Part shown: positions 1-11,097 of the stretch, one piece after another
Position numbering within the stretch: the stretch's first letter is position 1
How the letters are laid out: each line of letters starts with the position of its first letter
Assembly (NCBI GenBank): GCA_030680235.1
Contig: JAUXWQ010000020.1
Span: 1 to 33,814, forward strand
Length of the DNA stretch: 33,814 nt
Origin: Coxiellaceae bacterium
Lineage (GTDB): Bacteria; Pseudomonadota; Gammaproteobacteria; Coxiellales; Coxiellaceae
Direction: 5' to 3'
Program-made: the position numbers and the translations under genes
Notes under the pieces: generated by a model
The model's database searches: none
The model's input: the letters and a program-made list of their open reading frames with translations, nothing else
What the model was told of the DNA's origin: nothing

Positions 1-2637
<2,637 letters not shown>

Positions 2638-2730
2638 ACAACCTTAAATGGTTTCTTTGATGTGTAATCATCATAGACCAATAAATTAAGACCCTTGATT
2701 ATTTTGTTTTTATCTCATCAATACATATTC

Positions 2731-2758
2731 GATATGAATTTGAATGTAAATTCATATC
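2731..2758 (+). other. Hairpin in the 23S-5S spacer
   Basis: GATATGAATTT (2731-2741) pairs perfectly with AAATTCATATC (2748-2758) around a 6-base loop, just upstream of the 5S gene. Its position suggests a processing structure in the rRNA precursor, but that is inference. The rest of the spacer (2638-2766) is AT-rich, with no tRNA or reading frame that I recognise. Confidence 0.5.
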
Positions 2759-2766
2759 AACAAGTT

Positions 2767-2882
2767 TCCTGGTGGCAATAGCGAGCGGGAACCACCTGAT
2801 CCCATCTCGAACTCAGAAGTGAAAACGCTCAGCGCCGATGATAGTGTGGTGTATTCCACGTGAAAGTAGGACACTGCCAGGA
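2767..2882 (+). rRNA. rrf: 5S ribosomal RNA
   Basis: About 116 nt, closed by a terminal stem of TCCTGG at the 5' end and CCAGGA at 2877-2882. It contains the usual 5S core ACCACCTGATCCCATCTCGA and a GAACTCAGAAGTGAAA segment. It follows 23S on the same strand and is followed by a strong terminator, as expected for the last gene of an rRNA operon. The exact ends are set by the terminal stem and may be off by one or two bases. Confidence 0.95.
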
Positions 2883-2896
2883 TTTTAATCCTAAAA

Positions 2897-2930
2897 AACC
2901 CGCAATACATTGTATTGCGGGTTTTTTTTT
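2897..2930 (+). terminator. Intrinsic terminator of the rRNA operon
   Basis: AACCCGCAATACA (2897-2909) and TGTATTGCGGGTT (2911-2923) form a long perfect stem, followed by a run of nine T (2922-2930). It sits 14 bp after the 5S gene. This is a textbook Rho-independent terminator. Confidence 0.95.
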
Positions 2931-2981
2931 ACTTTAAATTTATTACGCCTCCTTATCTCTTTGAGCTTTCTGTATTGATTG

Positions 2982-2994
2982 TATGGACCCCGCC
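2982..2994 (+). repeat. IS left subterminal inverted repeat
   Basis: TATGGACCCCGCC, an exact inverted match to 4350-4362 and an exact direct match to 33691-33703 in the second copy. The eight bases TGGACCCC also recur inverted immediately upstream of the transposase start codon (3058-3065). Confidence 0.9.
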
Positions 2995-3065
2995 ACTTAC
3001 TAAAGGCTTCTAAAAGAGCCAGAATGAAAGTTGTATCAGTCATTCAAATTCAATGGAGGGGTCCA
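2984..3065 (+). promoter_or_regulatory. Possible hairpin sequestering the transposase ribosome binding site
   Basis: TGGACCCC (2984-2991) lies within the left repeat. It is complementary to GGGGTCCA (3058-3065), which overlaps the Shine-Dalgarno GGAGGGG (3055-3061) and abuts the ATG at 3066. A transcript entering from outside the element would contain both arms and could mask the ribosome site. A transcript starting inside the element, after the left arm, would not. Protection against read-through expression of this kind is known for IS10 and IS50; here it is inferred from sequence only. Confidence 0.45.
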
Positions 3066-4088
3066 ATGAGCAATATTAAAGTATTAGGTATCGATTTGGC
3101 AAAGGATGTTTTTCAATTACATGGAACAGATGCAAGGGGAAAACAAGTATTGAGCAAACGGTTAAACAGGCAAACACTGGCTGAGTACGTAACTCAATTA
3201 CAACCTTGTTTGATCGGTCTTGAAGCGTGCATGGGTGCTTTTTATTGGGCAAGAGTTTTTAAAAAAATGGGTCACACAGTAAAAATAATGGCGCCACAAT
3301 TTGTAAAACCTTATGTTATGGCAAATAAAAATGATCGTAATGATGCTCGAGGTATTGCAGAAGCAGTGACTCGTCCTGATATGAAATTTGTAGCTGTGAA
3401 ATCAATCGAGCAACAAGATGTTTTATTGTCGCATCGAGTCAGAGAGCAGCTCATGAAACAAAAAACAGCTCAGGTTAATCAAATACGCGGTTTGCTCATG
3501 GAATACGGTGTTGTTATTCCAAAAGGAATAAAACATATGGAAACATTGGCAGCAGCTTTAGAAAATAATGAAGAAAAATTAACACAAAAAGCGATTATAA
3601 TTTTTAAACAAATGCATGAGCAATTTAAAAATTATGAAAAACAAATAGCGCTATACGATAAAGAAATTGAACAAGATGTTGCGCAAAATAGCTTATGCGC
3701 AGAGATTATGAAAATAGGCGGTGTTGGTCCAATAACAGCATCAGCTATTGTTGCAACCGTTGGTGATGCAAAAGAATTTAAAAATGGTCGACAAATGGCG
3801 GCGTGGTTAGGGTTGGTACCAAAACAACATTCAAGCGGAAATACGATCAGGCTATCTGGCATTAGTAAACGCGGCGATTGTTATGTCAGAAAATTGTTGG
3901 TTCATGGCGCAAGATCCATCGTAAATACTTGTCAGAAAAAAACTGACAAGAAAAGTAAATGGGTAGCTGATAAAAAAAGTCGTATTGGCTACAACAAAGC
4001 ATCCGTAGCACTTGCAAATAAAAATGCTCGTACTATTTGGGCGATTATGGCAACAGGTGAATGTTATCGTGCACCGGTAGCAACTTAA
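3066..4088 (+). CDS. IS1111-type (IS110 family) transposase, RNA-guided DEDD recombinase
   Basis: 340 aa from the ATG at 3066, chosen because GGAGGGG ends four bases upstream; the frame is open further upstream, but only through the terminal repeat. The N-terminal RuvC-like DEDD domain shows GIDLAKD with D10, GLEACMG with E53, and KNDRNDARGIAEA with D90 and D93. A central helical segment follows (about 115-205). The C-terminal Tnp_20 domain carries GVGPITASAIVATVGD (219-234) and a Ser/Gly-rich segment with HSSGNTIRLSGISKRG (255-270), which should hold the catalytic serine. Both domains appear intact, so the protein is probably functional. Family members act with a structured RNA encoded in a non-coding end of the element. 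Confidence 0.95.
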   Translation: MSNIKVLGIDLAKDVFQLHGTDARGKQVLSKRLNRQTLAEYVTQLQPCLIGLEACMGAFYWARVFKKMGHTVKIMAPQFVKPYVMANKNDRNDARGIAEAVTRPDMKFVAVKSIEQQDVLLSHRVREQLMKQKTAQVNQIRGLLMEYGVVIPKGIKHMETLAAALENNEEKLTQKAIIIFKQMHEQFKNYEKQIALYDKEIEQDVAQNSLCAEIMKIGGVGPITASAIVATVGDAKEFKNGRQMAAWLGLVPKQHSSGNTIRLSGISKRGDCYVRKLLVHGARSIVNTCQKKTDKKSKWVADKKSRIGYNKASVALANKNARTIWAIMATGECYRAPVAT

Positions 4089-4362
4089 AAAAGTAGTAGT
4101 AAAAATTTATAATTAAACAAGTTCTGGAGATTGCTTGATAAATAAAATTGATAGCAAATAGGTAAGACCAGCTCTTTCAAAACCTGGTTAAGTCAATGAC
4201 TCAATTGAAGTCGAGCTTTTGATGAGGAGGAAGAGCGCAGATACTATCAGGGCCCGAGTGAACGTAATCACTCAAGAATAAAGAGGCCGAATATATGAAT
4301 GCATCTCACTTTTATTTTGCTAAAAATTGAATTTATTGTTTGCATCCAGGGCGGGGTCCATA
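4089..4362 (+). ncRNA. Candidate seeker/bridge RNA region of the IS element
   Basis: About 270 bp lie between the transposase stop and the right repeat, with no convincing reading frame. In the IS1111 subgroup the guide RNA is encoded downstream of the transposase, so this is the expected place. Small hairpins can be drawn: ACCAG (4167-4171) with CTGGT (4184-4188) around a 12-base loop, and GAGTGA (4256-4261) with TCACTC (4268-4273). The second lies between GGGCC and GGCC segments that could extend it. Exact ends and guide loops cannot be fixed by eye. Confidence 0.45.
4350..4362 (+). repeat. IS right subterminal inverted repeat
   Basis: GGCGGGGTCCATA, the exact reverse complement of the left repeat at 2982-2994. 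It marks the right end of the element, with about three further bases belonging to the IS by analogy with family members. Confidence 0.88.
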
Positions 4363-4401
4363 TATGACTTAAGAGCCTGTTTAAGAAATTTAATAATCAC
4401 T

Positions 4402-4440
4402 CGTGGCTCGCATCATGCGCAGTGCATGATGCGAGCCACG
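4402..4440. repeat. REP-like palindrome, locus 1
   Basis: CGTGGCTCGCATCATGC (4402-4418) and its exact complement (4424-4440) form a 17-bp stem with a 5-base loop. Flanks AATCACT on the left and AGCAAGCGATT on the right match the arms of the palindrome at 23477-23547, so they are members of one dispersed family. It lies 28 bp beyond the nuoF stop codon and could act as a transcript-end hairpin. Confidence 0.8.
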
Positions 4441-4467
4441 CGCGTAGCAAGCGATTTTTCGGGGCAA

Positions 4468-5736
4468 CTAGACCAAACATTTTCCGTGCTCGACATGATA
4501 AACAAATTCATCATAGAACTGTTTTAGAAATCCGCCCACTGGCCACGCTGCTGCTTCACCGAATGCACAAATGGTGCGGCCTTCGATTTTTTTAGCAACC
4601 GTACGCAATTGTTCGAGATCCTGCATAGTGCCATGACCCTCTTCAATTTTTTTCACCAGACGATAAATCCAACCCGTGCCTTCACGGCATGGCGTACATT
4701 GCCCGCAGGACTCATGCATATAAAATTTTGAAATACGCTTTAGGGCTTTGACCATACACGTTTTTTCATTCATGACAATCACAGCACCCGACCCCAATGA
4801 GGAGCCTGCTTTCGACAAGCTGTCATAATCCATATTGGTTTGCATCATAATTTCAGCGGGTAACACAGGCATTGAACTACCACCAGGAATAACCGCTTTC
4901 AAAGGGATGCCATCCAACATACCACCTGCCAATTCAAGCAGAGTCGCAAATGGTGTGCCAAGGGGCACTTCATAATTACCAGGCTTATTAACGTGTCCAC
5001 TCACACTAAAAATTTTAGTGCCGCCGCTTTTTTCAGGGCCAAGTTTTGCAAACCAATCTGCACCTTTCTCTAAAATCACAGGGATTGATGCATAAGATTC
5101 CGTATTATTAATATTGGTAGGGCGACCATACAAGCCAAAATTAGCGGGGAATGGTGGTTTAAAACGCGGCATACCCCGCTTACCTTCCAAAGAATTCATA
5201 AGTGCTGTTTCTTCACCGCAAATATAAGCACCCGCGCTATAGTGATTGTAAATATCAAAATCGATACCAGAACCTAAAATATTTTTTCCTGCCAACCCTG
5301 CCGCATACATTTCTCTTAAAGCTTCTTCACAACGCAAAAAGGGCTCATAAAATTCGCCACGTAAAAAGTTGTACGCAACGGTTGCACCCATGACATAACA
5401 GCCAATTGCCAACCCTTCCAATACTTGGTGCGGATTAAAACGCAAAATATCACGGTCTTTGCAGGTACCAGGTTCACTTTCATCAGAATTACATAAGATA
5501 TATTTTTGACCAGGGACATTAGGCGAAATAAAGCTCCATTTTAAGCCAGTCGGAAAGCCAGCGCCCCCACGACCACGCAATCCTGCGGTTTTGATAGTTT
5601 CAATGATTTCAGTACGTGGTGTTTTTTCAGCGAGAATTTTGCGCAGAACTTGATAACCACCGACAGACTCGTATGCTTTTAAGGTCCAAGATTCAGGAAG
5701 ATGTAATGTACGGTAACAGACTTGGTTAAGTTGCAT
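4468..5736 (-). CDS. nuoF: NADH-quinone oxidoreductase subunit F
   Basis: 422 aa, full length for the 51-kDa subunit that oxidises NADH and passes electrons through FMN to the iron-sulfur chain of complex I. The FMN-site glycine loop [16 protein letters not shown] is at 52-67 and the NAD-site motif [13 protein letters not shown] at 167-179. The N3 4Fe-4S ligands are C344, C347, C350 (SCGQCTPC) and C390 (TICAFGE). The ATG is preceded by AGGGA at seven bases. It is the last nuo gene on this strand. A permease gene separates it from nuoE, and nuoG does not follow; a REP-like palindrome, the IS and the rRNA operon come next instead. Confidence 0.97.
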   Translation of the reverse strand: MQLNQVCYRTLHLPESWTLKAYESVGGYQVLRKILAEKTPRTEIIETIKTAGLRGRGGAGFPTGLKWSFISPNVPGQKYILCNSDESEPGTCKDRDILRFNPHQVLEGLAIGCYVMGATVAYNFLRGEFYEPFLRCEEALREMYAAGLAGKNILGSGIDFDIYNHYSAGAYICGEETALMNSLEGKRGMPRFKPPFPANFGLYGRPTNINNTESYASIPVILEKGADWFAKLGPEKSGGTKIFSVSGHVNKPGNYEVPLGTPFATLLELAGGMLDGIPLKAVIPGGSSMPVLPAEIMMQTNMDYDSLSKAGSSLGSGAVIVMNEKTCMVKALKRISKFYMHESCGQCTPCREGTGWIYRLVKKIEEGHGTMQDLEQLRTVAKKIEGRTICAFGEAAAWPVGGFLKQFYDEFVYHVEHGKCLV

Positions 5737-5767
5737 GGGCGGGTCCCTGTTTTAAAAGCTCACTAAG

Positions 5768-5794
5768 GAGGAACGTGCACACGCACGCTTCCTC
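5768..5794 (-). other. Hairpin between permease and nuoF
   Basis: GAGGAACGTGC (5768-5778) and GCACGCTTCCTC (5783-5794) pair with one bulged base around a 4-base loop. It lies in the 68-bp gap between the permease stop and the nuoF start. No T run follows on the transcribed strand, so it is more likely a processing or stability element than a terminator. Confidence 0.45.
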
Positions 5795-5804
5795 ATGCGT
5801 TTCT

Positions 5805-7382
5805 TTAATGATTTGAAATGTACTCGCGTTTGTCCCAGGCATAAAAAGCGCCATAAACGTAAATTATAAAAGCCAAAACAAGAAGGGAAATCATGCTTTG
5901 CTCCGTTGTGAGGATGCTGCGTCCTGAAGAATTATTATCGCCCAAGAAAACTATCGTACACAACCCCATAAAATAATATACCAACCATGAAACGCCTTTA
6001 ATCGCCGCACGGATGTTTTTTTCACCTTTAGTGCCAATTTCATAATAAAGAAACAAACAAATGCCAGGGATTACTAAAATCAGCAATTGTGGAATTAATG
6101 GCCAACCCGCGTAAAATAATAATACCGATAGCACAAACAATAATAACGGTGCAATGACGTGTACAAATGGCATCATAAATTGTGTTTTTTTCGATACTCT
6201 TGCTCTGTTTTTAATGCGATTCGCGACAACCACAATCGGCGCTGGCAAATAAGAAAACAAATGGATCACAGAAATAACAGCTACCAACTGATACCAGCCA
6301 CGAAACATAAATAAGAAAATACAGCCAATCAACATACACGCAATAATCGCTTTACGTGGGTTTTTAAAAATAGGATTGATGTCACTCAACATTTTAGGCA
6401 AATGTCCTTCACGCGAAAGCGAAAACATAATACGGGAACTCGATGCAATAAATGCAGCACCACACACACCAGGTGATATGACAGAACCCGCATAAACAAG
6501 CGTCACCATAATTTGCATATTCGCAGCAAGTAATAATTCAACATAAGGTGACCGCAAATTCACACCATTCCAACCATGTATTAACAAGGCAGGACTCAAG
6601 CTGCCAATGAATGCCACCTGTAATAACACATACAAAACCAATGCAATTAAAATACTGCCAGCAACCGCAATTGGTAACATGGTTTTCGGGGATTTAATTT
6701 CTTCAGAAAAAGTAAGGGGTGATTGAAAGCCATTAAAGGACATCACAACACCACAAGTGACAACACTAACAAAAATCGATTTGAGGCCAAAAGGCATAAA
6801 TCCACCTTCAGCTGCATCGGTAAAATTCGCCACATGAAATCCGCTATAGACAAGCGCCGCAATCGTTAACAAGGGCACGATTACTTTAATAATGGTGAAG
6901 AAATTATTAAAACGAATAAAAAATTTCACGCTCCAATAATTAATAAGCGTAAACAGAAACATCAATACCACTGCAAATAAAATACCAATGTGTGTTAATT
7001 CATGCGTGGGCACATCATAAAAACGATTCCACAGAGGTGACAATTGACTAAGGTACTGAATAATACTTTGTGCTTCGATTGGCGCTACCGCAACGATACT
7101 TAACCAATTAATCCAAGAAGTCAGAAAGCCGCAAAAACGACCATGGGTTACATTTGTGTAATAACCAATCCCCCCCGAGGAAGGATAGGCTGTTCCCATT
7201 TCAACAAATAACAAACCCACAATCAACGCAATAAAGGCACCGAATACCCAAGAAATAATTCCCGCGGGACCTGCAATGTTGGCAATTTTTTGTGTGCCGA
7301 GTAACCAACCGGATCCAACAATAGTGGTAATCCCTGTCATCATCAAAGAAAAAGTGGAAATGTGTTTGCTCAGTTTTGCCAT
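5805..7382 (-). CDS. APC-superfamily amino-acid permease
   Basis: 525 aa from the ATG at 7382; GGAG eight bases upstream supports this start over an in-frame start 8 codons earlier. The protein is strongly hydrophobic with roughly a dozen membrane segments. The first helix region carries the APC signature of a helix broken by glycines (GITTIVGSGWLLGTQK, about 17-32), followed by EMGTAYPSSGGIGYYT in TM2-3. Such carriers move amino acids, polyamines or related cations by proton symport or exchange; the substrate cannot be read from sequence. Its position between nuoE and nuoF is unusual. The 186-bp gap upstream may hold its own promoter, though no clear one is visible. Confidence 0.9.
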   Translation of the reverse strand: MAKLSKHISTFSLMMTGITTIVGSGWLLGTQKIANIAGPAGIISWVFGAFIALIVGLLFVEMGTAYPSSGGIGYYTNVTHGRFCGFLTSWINWLSIVAVAPIEAQSIIQYLSQLSPLWNRFYDVPTHELTHIGILFAVVLMFLFTLINYWSVKFFIRFNNFFTIIKVIVPLLTIAALVYSGFHVANFTDAAEGGFMPFGLKSIFVSVVTCGVVMSFNGFQSPLTFSEEIKSPKTMLPIAVAGSILIALVLYVLLQVAFIGSLSPALLIHGWNGVNLRSPYVELLLAANMQIMVTLVYAGSVISPGVCGAAFIASSSRIMFSLSREGHLPKMLSDINPIFKNPRKAIIACMLIGCIFLFMFRGWYQLVAVISVIHLFSYLPAPIVVVANRIKNRARVSKKTQFMMPFVHVIAPLLLFVLSVLLFYAGWPLIPQLLILVIPGICLFLYYEIGTKGEKNIRAAIKGVSWLVYYFMGLCTIVFLGDNNSSGRSILTTEQSMISLLVLAFIIYVYGAFYAWDKREYISNH

Positions 7383-7568
7383 GCAGCGATTCTCCAGTTG
7401 ACGCAAATATCGAGACCGAGTGTAGCCAAGTGACTCTCAAAAGTAAAACATTGATCTCATTCAACAATTTCTTATGAACAAAAACTTTCATTTTCTAGCG
7501 ATACTAGACGATAATTTGTATCAAAAGTACTCATGTATCTAACGCACAACCTGTATAACTGTCTAGAT

Positions 7569-8051
7569 TTAAGACAAATCATCAATCAATTGACCCATTT
7601 TTTCAGGCGTTAAATTTTCATGATATTTTTTGTCGTCAATTTGACACATCGGCGCACCACAACAAGCTGCCATGCATTCAACTTCACGCAAAGTAAATTT
7701 TCCATCAGCCGTTGTTTCATTAACATCGATTTTTAAACGGTCTTTTAAATAATCCATGATTTTGTCTGAACCACGCAACATACAAGAAATATTTGTGCAC
7801 ACACAAATTTTATGTTTGCCAATCGGCGTTAGATTATACATATCGTAAAAAGTCGCCACTTCATAAGCTTCAATGCGTGGGATCTGGAGATAATCTGCAA
7901 CCGCATTCATCACCTCTTCACTTAAGAAATCGTTATTTTGCTTTTGCCCTTCGAGCAAGCTCGCAACGACAGCAGAACGACGTTGATCAGCTGGATATTT
8001 TGTTAACCAATGGTCAATTGTTTTTTTTGTTTCTTGCGAAAGTTCAAACAT
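7569..8051 (-). CDS. nuoE: NADH-quinone oxidoreductase subunit E
   Basis: 160 aa, the thioredoxin-fold 24-kDa subunit that carries the N1a 2Fe-2S cluster next to NuoF. The four ligands are present: C85 and C90 (VCTNISC), C126 and C130 (ECMAACCGAPMC). The N-terminal helical region and the sequence EAYEVATFYDMYNL (61-74) are typical of the family. A GAG element lies about seven bases before the ATG. Between nuoD and this gene lies a 129-bp gap filled by a hexamer-rich hairpin; nuoF, the direct partner, is displaced by a permease gene. Confidence 0.96.
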   Translation of the reverse strand: MFELSQETKKTIDHWLTKYPADQRRSAVVASLLEGQKQNNDFLSEEVMNAVADYLQIPRIEAYEVATFYDMYNLTPIGKHKICVCTNISCMLRGSDKIMDYLKDRLKIDVNETTADGKFTLREVECMAACCGAPMCQIDDKKYHENLTPEKMGQLIDDLS

Positions 8052-8096
8052 AAAACACTCTTCATGATGGAGTGAATGTGCGTGTGAGTGTGAGTA

Positions 8097-8177
8097 TGAC
8101 TGTGACTGTGTCAGAGGTTCACTCTATTAAACCTCTGACACAGTCACAGTCACAGTCACAGTCACCGTCACCGTCAC
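8097..8177. repeat. Hairpin with tandem CAGTCA hexamers, copy A
   Basis: A perfect 23-bp inverted repeat (8097-8119 with 8130-8152) encloses a 10-base loop. The right arm runs into six head-to-tail hexamers, four CAGTCA then two CCGTCA (8141-8176). The preceding bases (8079-8096) are GTG-rich, degenerate complements of the extra hexamers. It fills most of the nuoD-nuoE gap, ending three bases from the nuoD stop codon. A related structure lies at 18885-18967. Confidence 0.9.
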
Positions 8178-8180
8178 GAA

Positions 8181-9434
8181 TTATCTATCTATTTCACCAA
8201 ATACCACGTCAAGGCTTGATATAACCGCTACTAAATCAGAAATCATATGCCCACGACACATCTCATCCATTGCCGCTAAATGAGAAAACCCTGCTGCACG
8301 CACTTTCATGCGATAGGGCTTATTCGCACCATCTGAAATTAAATACACACCAAACTCACCCTTAGGATGCTCAATCGCCGCATAGGCTTCACCAGCAGGC
8401 ACCGAATACCCTTCCGTGAAATATTTGAAGTGATGAATTAATCCTTCCATGTCCTCTTTCATCGTTTCACGCGGTGGCGGTGATAGTTTGTGATCATCTA
8501 ATTTAATTGGGCCTCTGTTTTTACGTAGCCAATCAATACATTGCTTCACGATTTTATTCGACTGACGCATTTCTTCAACGCGCACCAAATAACGATCATA
8601 GCAATCGCCATTTTTACCAATCGGAATTTGAAAATCGAGATGTTCATAAGCTGCATAAGGTTGTTTACGACGCAAATCCCACTCAACACCTGAGCCACGC
8701 AACATAGGCCCCGTAAATCCTAATTGCAACGCACGTTCCGGCGATACAACCGCAATGCCCACCGTTCTTTGTTTAAAAATACGGTTATCGGTTAGGAGTG
8801 TTTCATACTCATCAATCAATTTTGGGAAACGATTACTAAAATCTTCGATAAAATCCAATAGAGAACCATCACGATTTGAATTCATTTTTTTGACATCTTT
8901 TTCAGAGTGCCAACGCGATGATTTATATTTTGGCATTGTGTCCGGTAAGTCTTTTGCAACACCGCCTGGACGATAGTACGTTGCATGCATACGCGCACCT
9001 GAAACCGCTTCATAGCAATCCATTAGGTCTTCACGCTCACGGAAGCAATACAAAAACACACTCATACCACCGCAATCGAGCGCATGACAACCCAACCACA
9101 ACAAGTGATTTAAAATACGCGTAATTTCATCAAACAGTGTACGAATATATTGCGCACGAATGGGTGCTTGAATACCCAATAATTTTTCGATCGCCAACAC
9201 ATAGCCATGTTCATTACACATCATCGACACGTAATCAAGACGATCCATATAGCCAATGCTTTGATTAAACGGCTTTGATTCAGCCAGCTTCTCAGTCGCA
9301 CGATGAAGTAAGCCAATATGAGGATCAATTTTTTGAACCACCTCACCATCTGTTTCTAAGATCAAACGCAATACACCATGTGCTGCTGGATGTTGCGGAC
9401 CGAAGTTAAAAGTATAATTTTTAATATCTGACAT
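8181..9434 (-). CDS. nuoD: NADH-quinone oxidoreductase subunit D
   Basis: 417 aa, the 49-kDa subunit that forms the quinone-binding pocket together with NuoB. The N-terminal [16 protein letters not shown] (9-24) contains the quinone-site histidine loop, and [14 protein letters not shown] (42-55) and [14 protein letters not shown] (60-73) are family hallmarks. The C-terminus ends normally in VVFGEIDR. It is not fused to NuoC, unlike in E. coli. GAGG sits five bases before the ATG. It lies 36 bp after nuoC in the operon. Confidence 0.97.
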   Translation of the reverse strand: MSDIKNYTFNFGPQHPAAHGVLRLILETDGEVVQKIDPHIGLLHRATEKLAESKPFNQSIGYMDRLDYVSMMCNEHGYVLAIEKLLGIQAPIRAQYIRTLFDEITRILNHLLWLGCHALDCGGMSVFLYCFREREDLMDCYEAVSGARMHATYYRPGGVAKDLPDTMPKYKSSRWHSEKDVKKMNSNRDGSLLDFIEDFSNRFPKLIDEYETLLTDNRIFKQRTVGIAVVSPERALQLGFTGPMLRGSGVEWDLRRKQPYAAYEHLDFQIPIGKNGDCYDRYLVRVEEMRQSNKIVKQCIDWLRKNRGPIKLDDHKLSPPPRETMKEDMEGLIHHFKYFTEGYSVPAGEAYAAIEHPKGEFGVYLISDGANKPYRMKVRAAGFSHLAAMDEMCRGHMISDLVAVISSLDVVFGEIDR

Positions 9435-9470
9435 TTATTCCTCATTATCAGACGCGATGAATCGGCGTCT

Positions 9471-10106
9471 CTACGGTATATAGCGGTTATCATCTCGAAT
9501 TACTTTTGGAACCAAAGTTCTGTCTTCAATACTGACTGGTTCATACACACAGCGTTTTTCAGCTGCATCGTAACGCATTTCCACTTCGCCAATTAAAGGG
9601 AAATCTTTTCTAAATGGATGCCCTTTAAAACCATAGTCCGTCAAAATTCTACGCAAATCAGGGTGACCCTCGTAGACAATACCAAATAAATCGTAGGATT
9701 CTCTTTCAAACCAATCAGCAGACTTCCAAATATCAATGACAGACGGCACAATCAGCGCTTCATTCAAAAAAACCTTCACACGTAAACGTTGATTATTTTT
9801 TGTTGAAAGCAAATGATAAACAGAGGCAAAGCGTGGTTTTTCCCAAGGAATAACACGCACACCTGCTTCATCAACCCCACGGCTAAAACCGGATTCGGTT
9901 GTCTCATGCGTGCGCCAGTAAGAAATACCATAGTCTTTGTAATCAACACCACACACATCAATTAACTGATCAAAATATAATTGATCACGAAGCTTTGTGC
10001 AGATGGATAATAAATTGTCGGGAGTGACGTCGAGCACAACACAATCGGATTCAGTGATTGCGCACTCTGGAAAATGCTGTGAAAGCGTATCAAGTAATAA
10101 TGTCAT
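9471..10106 (-). CDS. nuoC: NADH-quinone oxidoreductase subunit C
   Basis: 211 aa, the 30-kDa subunit of the peripheral arm. The diagnostic block is near 133-166: [20 protein letters not shown], then [18 protein letters not shown]. The C-terminal tail, about 40 residues, resembles other separate NuoC proteins. It is encoded apart from NuoD, 65 bp after nuoB. Confidence 0.96.
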   Translation of the reverse strand: MTLLLDTLSQHFPECAITESDCVVLDVTPDNLLSICTKLRDQLYFDQLIDVCGVDYKDYGISYWRTHETTESGFSRGVDEAGVRVIPWEKPRFASVYHLLSTKNNQRLRVKVFLNEALIVPSVIDIWKSADWFERESYDLFGIVYEGHPDLRRILTDYGFKGHPFRKDFPLIGEVEMRYDAAEKRCVYEPVSIEDRTLVPKVIRDDNRYIP

Positions 10107-10171
10107 AAATGCCTGCTATCTACGCACACCCTGCCGGGATGTGCTACTGATGTCACTTCGTAAAAAATCAC

Positions 10172-10654
10172 TCAAGAACGTCGAATAATTTTCTTTTTGT
10201 TTATTTTATTTTGCAATTGGATAATGCCATAAAGTAATGCTTCAGCAGTCGGTGGACAACCTGGCACATACACATCAACTGGCACAATACGATCACAACC
10301 ACGTACGACAGAATACGAATAGTGATAATACCCACCCCCATTTGCACAGGATCCCATCGAAATTACCCACTTTGGCTCGGGCATTTGGTCATATACTTTG
10401 CGAAGTGCAGGCGCCATTTTATTACACAAGGTTCCTGCCACTATCATTACGTCTGATTGACGTGGACTAGGACGAAAAATCAAACCAAAACGATCGATAT
10501 CATAACGCGATGCTGCACACTGCATCATTTCAATCGCACAACAGGCAAGACCAAAGGTCATTGGCCACATGGAACCCGTACGCGCCCAATTAACGAGATC
10601 ATCGAATCTGGTCAGGACGAAACCGTCTTGTTTCAACATGTTCTGTAGGCTCAT
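10172..10654 (-). CDS. nuoB: NADH-quinone oxidoreductase subunit B
   Basis: 160 aa (PSST/20-kDa subunit), holding the terminal 4Fe-4S cluster N2 that reduces quinone. Ligands are the tandem cysteines C38-C39 ([10 protein letters not shown]), C103 (GSCANGGG) and C133 (PGCPP). I place the start at MSLQNML because its ATG overlaps the nuoA stop as ATGA, with GGAG six bases upstream. The reading frame is open nine codons further upstream, inside nuoA. The overlap implies translational coupling to nuoA. Confidence 0.96.
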   Translation of the reverse strand: MSLQNMLKQDGFVLTRFDDLVNWARTGSMWPMTFGLACCAIEMMQCAASRYDIDRFGLIFRPSPRQSDVMIVAGTLCNKMAPALRKVYDQMPEPKWVISMGSCANGGGYYHYSYSVVRGCDRIVPVDVYVPGCPPTAEALLYGIIQLQNKINKKKIIRRS

Positions 10655-11007
10655 TCCCACTCCAACGCGCCTTTGCGCCACTCATAAATAAAACCAACAA
10701 TTAAAATAGCTAAAAAAAACATCATTGACCAAAAAGCCGTCGGGCCAATATGATGAATAACCATTGCCCACGGAAATAAAAATGCAGTCTCTAAGTCAAA
10801 AATGATAAATAGAATTGCTACGAGATAAAAACGCACATCAAAGGGCATACGCGCATCTTCAATCGCATCAAAACCACACTCATAAGGAGAGTTTTTAGCA
10901 GTATTCGGTTTGCGTGGCCCTAAAATAATACCCAGTGCTACAGGTAAAAGACCAATTAATACACCAATACCAATAAAAACCAAGATAGGAAAATAAGTTG
11001 AGAGCAT
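10651..11007 (-). CDS. nuoA: NADH-quinone oxidoreductase subunit A
   Basis: 118 aa, a small membrane subunit with three transmembrane helices (about 5-27, 60-82, 88-110). The conserved loop between the first two carries [20 protein letters not shown], whose cysteine lies near the quinone site. It is first in the nuo cluster, and its stop codon overlaps the nuoB start. Confidence 0.96.
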   Translation of the reverse strand: MLSTYFPILVFIGIGVLIGLLPVALGIILGPRKPNTAKNSPYECGFDAIEDARMPFDVRFYLVAILFIIFDLETAFLFPWAMVIHHIGPTAFWSMMFFLAILIVGFIYEWRKGALEWE

Positions 11008-11038
11008 AGCGGTCCCAATAATAAATACGAATAATGAA

Positions 11039-11067
11039 ATTCTAGCGGATAATAGCGATTTTTAACA
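11039..11067 (-). promoter_or_regulatory. nuoA: Possible promoter for the nuo operon
   Basis: On the minus strand a TAGAAT hexamer (11039-11044) resembles a sigma-70 -10 box about 30 bp before the nuoA start. The best -35 match (TTAAAA) is only 15 bp upstream, so the spacing is poor. A weak prediction. Confidence 0.3.
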
Positions 11068-11097
11068 CTCTTTTGTGCTATTGGATTTACGGTAGAG

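Larger units (their letters stand above)
2975..4365 (+). mobile_element. IS1111-subgroup insertion sequence (IS110 family), copy 1
   Basis: The element carries a DEDD-type transposase gene and 13-bp inverted repeats at 2982-2994 and 4350-4362. These are subterminal, which is characteristic of the IS1111 subgroup; the outermost ends (7 bases left, 3 right) are assigned from that family habit. The left limit is supported by the second copy: identity between the copies begins at 2974/33683 and the sequences differ just before it. The element is about 1.39 kb, with a short 5' leader and about 270 bp of non-coding sequence after the transposase. It sits about 45 bp past the rRNA terminator and about 100 bp from the 3' end of nuoF. 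No target duplication is evident, as is usual for this family. Confidence 0.9.

Noticed and set aside
2963-2969. GAGCTTT shared by the left flank of the IS and its candidate guide RNA (4213-4219)
   Set aside because: A seven-base match in this much sequence is expected by chance, and the flank of copy 2 lacks it.
3632-3862. Minus-strand frame inside the transposase gene
   Set aside because: A shadow frame with no ribosome site; the plus-strand frame has all the family motifs.
8141-8177. Tandem repeats suggesting a CRISPR array
   Set aside because: Units are six bases with no spacers and are part of a hairpin; there are no cas genes.
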